NCBI GenBank assembly: GCA_016875595.1
Contig: VGPI01000029.1
Location: forward strand, 1-13,995
Length of the DNA: 13,995 nt
DNA from: Candidatus Cloacimonadota bacterium
GTDB taxonomy: Bacteria; Cloacimonadota; Cloacimonadia; Cloacimonadales; Cloacimonadaceae
Reading direction: 5' to 3'
Below are positions 13,994 to 13,995 of the stretch, one piece after another. The notes beneath the pieces were generated by a model, which was not told the origin of the DNA, did no database searches, and was given only the letters and a program-made list of their open reading frames with translations. A program made the translations under genes and the position numbers. Numbering within the stretch: position 1 is the first letter of the stretch; each line of letters begins with the position of its first letter.

Positions 13994-13995
13994 AA

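Overview
The window looks like chromosome of a Gram-negative (diderm) bacterium. It carries kdsB (CMP-Kdo synthesis for lipopolysaccharide), two lipoproteins with clear lipoboxes and an exported 5'-nucleotidase-like enzyme. The YfhO-type membrane protein, the M14 lipoprotein and the general gene style suggest the FCB superphylum, perhaps Cloacimonadota. That placement is an inference from family resemblance, not a measured result. Positions 1 to about 11068 and the GNAT gene are fairly GC-rich; from about 12580 onward the sequence is visibly AT-richer.

Layout. (1) Bases 1-3933, minus strand: a three-gene run reading from a large YfhO-like membrane protein, through an M14 zinc carboxypeptidase lipoprotein, into a partial reading frame that joins half of a PAS domain to half of a class III nucleotide cyclase. 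The junctions are TAGATG and TGATG, so translational coupling is likely. (2) Bases 4023-4418, plus strand: a divergent hotdog thioesterase. (3) Bases 4563-11068, plus strand: a tightly packed run of queD, engB, mnmG, an LPP20-like lipoprotein, kdsB, a 5'-nucleotidase family enzyme, tadA and tRNA-Ser(CGA). Three junctions are ATGA overlaps and the other gaps are 3-8 nt. Three of its enzymes (QueD, MnmG, TadA) act on wobble position 34 of tRNAs, and the run ends in a tRNA gene.

(4) Bases 11069-12050: almost 1 kb of non-coding, nested repeats between the 3' ends of two convergent units. It holds an 18-bp tandem array, a 29-bp tandem array, an 85-bp tandem array, long inverted copies of the same modules around a central hairpin, and outer inverted and direct repeats. 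(5) Bases 12051-12575, minus strand: a GNAT acetyltransferase with a good promoter behind it. (6) Bases 12576-13995: an AT-richer, gene-poor stretch with one unrecognised small reading frame and, at the edge, a SAM methyltransferase broken by a single-base shift in a run of five A.

The most unusual items are the repeat mosaic at 11076-12042, an in-frame 33-bp repeat pair that lengthens KdsB, the PAS/cyclase chimera that has lost catalytic parts, and the frameshifted methyltransferase. I see no CRISPR array, phage gene, recombinase or toxin-antitoxin pair.
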